In this document: positions 6,093 to 6,548 of the stretch, one piece after another
Layout of the letters: each line of letters starts with the position of its first letter
Numbering within the stretch: the stretch's first letter is position 1
Source: a bacterium HR36
GTDB lineage: Bacteria; Planctomycetota; Planctomycetia; Gemmatales; HRBIN36
Length of the DNA: 6,548 bases
Assembly (NCBI GenBank): GCA_002898995.1
Contig: BEIM01000206.1
Span: 1 to 6,548, forward strand
Direction: 5' to 3'
Program-made: the position numbers and the translations under genes
Notes under the pieces: model-generated
Seen by the model: only the letters and a program-made list of their open reading frames with translations
What the model was told of the DNA's origin: nothing
Database searches by the model: none

Positions 6093-6548
6093 TACTTACT
6101 CTTGAGATATTTGTCGAGGAAAGCGACCATTTTCGGGTACGCATCGAGGCGGTTTTTCAACTTTGCCAGGCCATGTCCCTCATCTTCATAGCGAAGATAC
6201 TCCACGGGAATATTGCGTTTTTTCAAGGCAGCGACTATCTGTTCGGCCTCGCCAATAGGCACCCGGGGATCATTAGCACCGTGAATAATCATCATGGGAC
6301 ACCGGATTTTATCCACGTGCCTGATAGGACTAATTTCCTCTAAGAAAGCACGATGCTCTCGAAGGTTGCCATATTCCGCTTCCCGATGGGCACGCCGATA
6401 GGGGCCAGTGTTCTCCAGAAAAGTAACGAAATTAGCAATGCCGACGACACTAATCCCAGCGGCGAAAAGATCAGGGTAGCGCGTGACGGCAGCGAGCACC
6501 ATAAATCCGCCATAGCTGCCGCCATAGACCGCTATCCGTTGCGGATCG
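6092..6548 (-). CDS. Prolyl oligopeptidase family (S9) serine peptidase, C-terminal catalytic part (5' end outside window)
   Basis: The frame stays open to the window edge, so the ATG at 6502 is internal; 151 residues are visible. They form the end of an alpha/beta-hydrolase domain with a full S9 triad. The nucleophile is S11 of the fragment in YGGSYGGFM, the GxSxGG elbow typical of S9 peptidases. The acid is D93 in HGANDPRVP and the base is H125 in EDEGHGL. The spacing and the C-terminal KMVAFLDKYL helix fit acylaminoacyl-peptidase or dipeptidyl-peptidase-like S9 enzymes, which cleave short peptides; the beta-propeller that gates access would lie upstream outside the window. Whether the protein is secreted cannot be judged without its N-terminus. 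The gene ends at TAA 6094-6092, 12 nt before the HD gene, and probably heads the minus-strand transcript seen here. Confidence 0.92.
   Translation of the reverse strand, partial: DPQRIAVYGGSYGGFMVLAAVTRYPDLFAAGISVVGIANFVTFLENTGPYRRAHREAEYGNLREHRAFLEEISPIRHVDKIRCPMMIIHGANDPRVPIGEAEQIVAALKKRNIPVEYLRYEDEGHGLAKLKNRLDAYPKMVAFLDKYLKSK

Noticed and set aside
6340..6525. Minus-strand 61-codon open frame within the peptidase region
   Set aside because: It is out of frame with the catalytic S9 sequence, which is continuous to the window edge with a full Ser-Asp-His triad.
1..6548. A defence system, mobile element, CRISPR array or biosynthetic cluster
   Set aside because: No transposase, integrase, repeat-spacer array, target-site duplications, toxin-antitoxin pair or core biosynthetic enzyme is visible; the genes are complete or cut only by the window edges.

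Overview
The window most likely comes from a member of the Planctomycetota or a close PVC-superphylum relative. The main evidence is a 1012-residue secreted protein with the layout of the 'PVC-type heme-binding' family: an N-terminal beta-propeller dehydrogenase-like domain, a helical repeat middle, and a C-terminal cytochrome c domain with one CxxCH. This architecture is greatly expanded in planctomycetes. A bacterial prenyltransferase-like alpha-alpha toroid protein fits the same source. The genus cannot be named from the sequence.

Layout, left to right. Positions 2-805 (+) hold the C-terminal part of a protein that is probably a Ski2-like DEAD/DEAH-box helicase; its motor domains lie outside the window. 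It converges on hisI (842-1219, -), which encodes phosphoribosyl-AMP cyclohydrolase of histidine biosynthesis. All remaining genes are also on the minus strand. In transcription order they are: the C-terminal catalytic region of an S9-family prolyl oligopeptidase-like serine peptidase (6548-6092, cut by the window end), an HD-domain hydrolase (6079-5492), a prenyltransferase/squalene-cyclase-fold protein (5402-4368), the PVC heme protein (4383-1345), and then hisI after a 125-bp gap.

The minus-strand genes are tightly packed. Peptidase and HD gene are 12 nt apart, and the HD ribosome binding site touches the peptidase stop codon. The prenyltransferase-like gene and the heme protein gene overlap by 16 nt, with the second gene's ribosome binding site inside the first. 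The 89-bp gap between HD gene and prenyltransferase-like gene is AT-rich and carries a short inverted repeat, so a new transcript could start there. No shared pathway is obvious. Peptidase and heme protein suggest breakdown or oxidation of external polymers, but hisI and the HD gene are housekeeping-type neighbours.

I see no RNA genes, mobile elements, CRISPR arrays or convincing terminators. No stretch over 125 bp lacks a gene. The point most worth a second look is the toroid protein, which keeps the protein-prenyltransferase fold pattern but appears to lack two of the three zinc ligands and is translationally linked to a secreted cytochrome.
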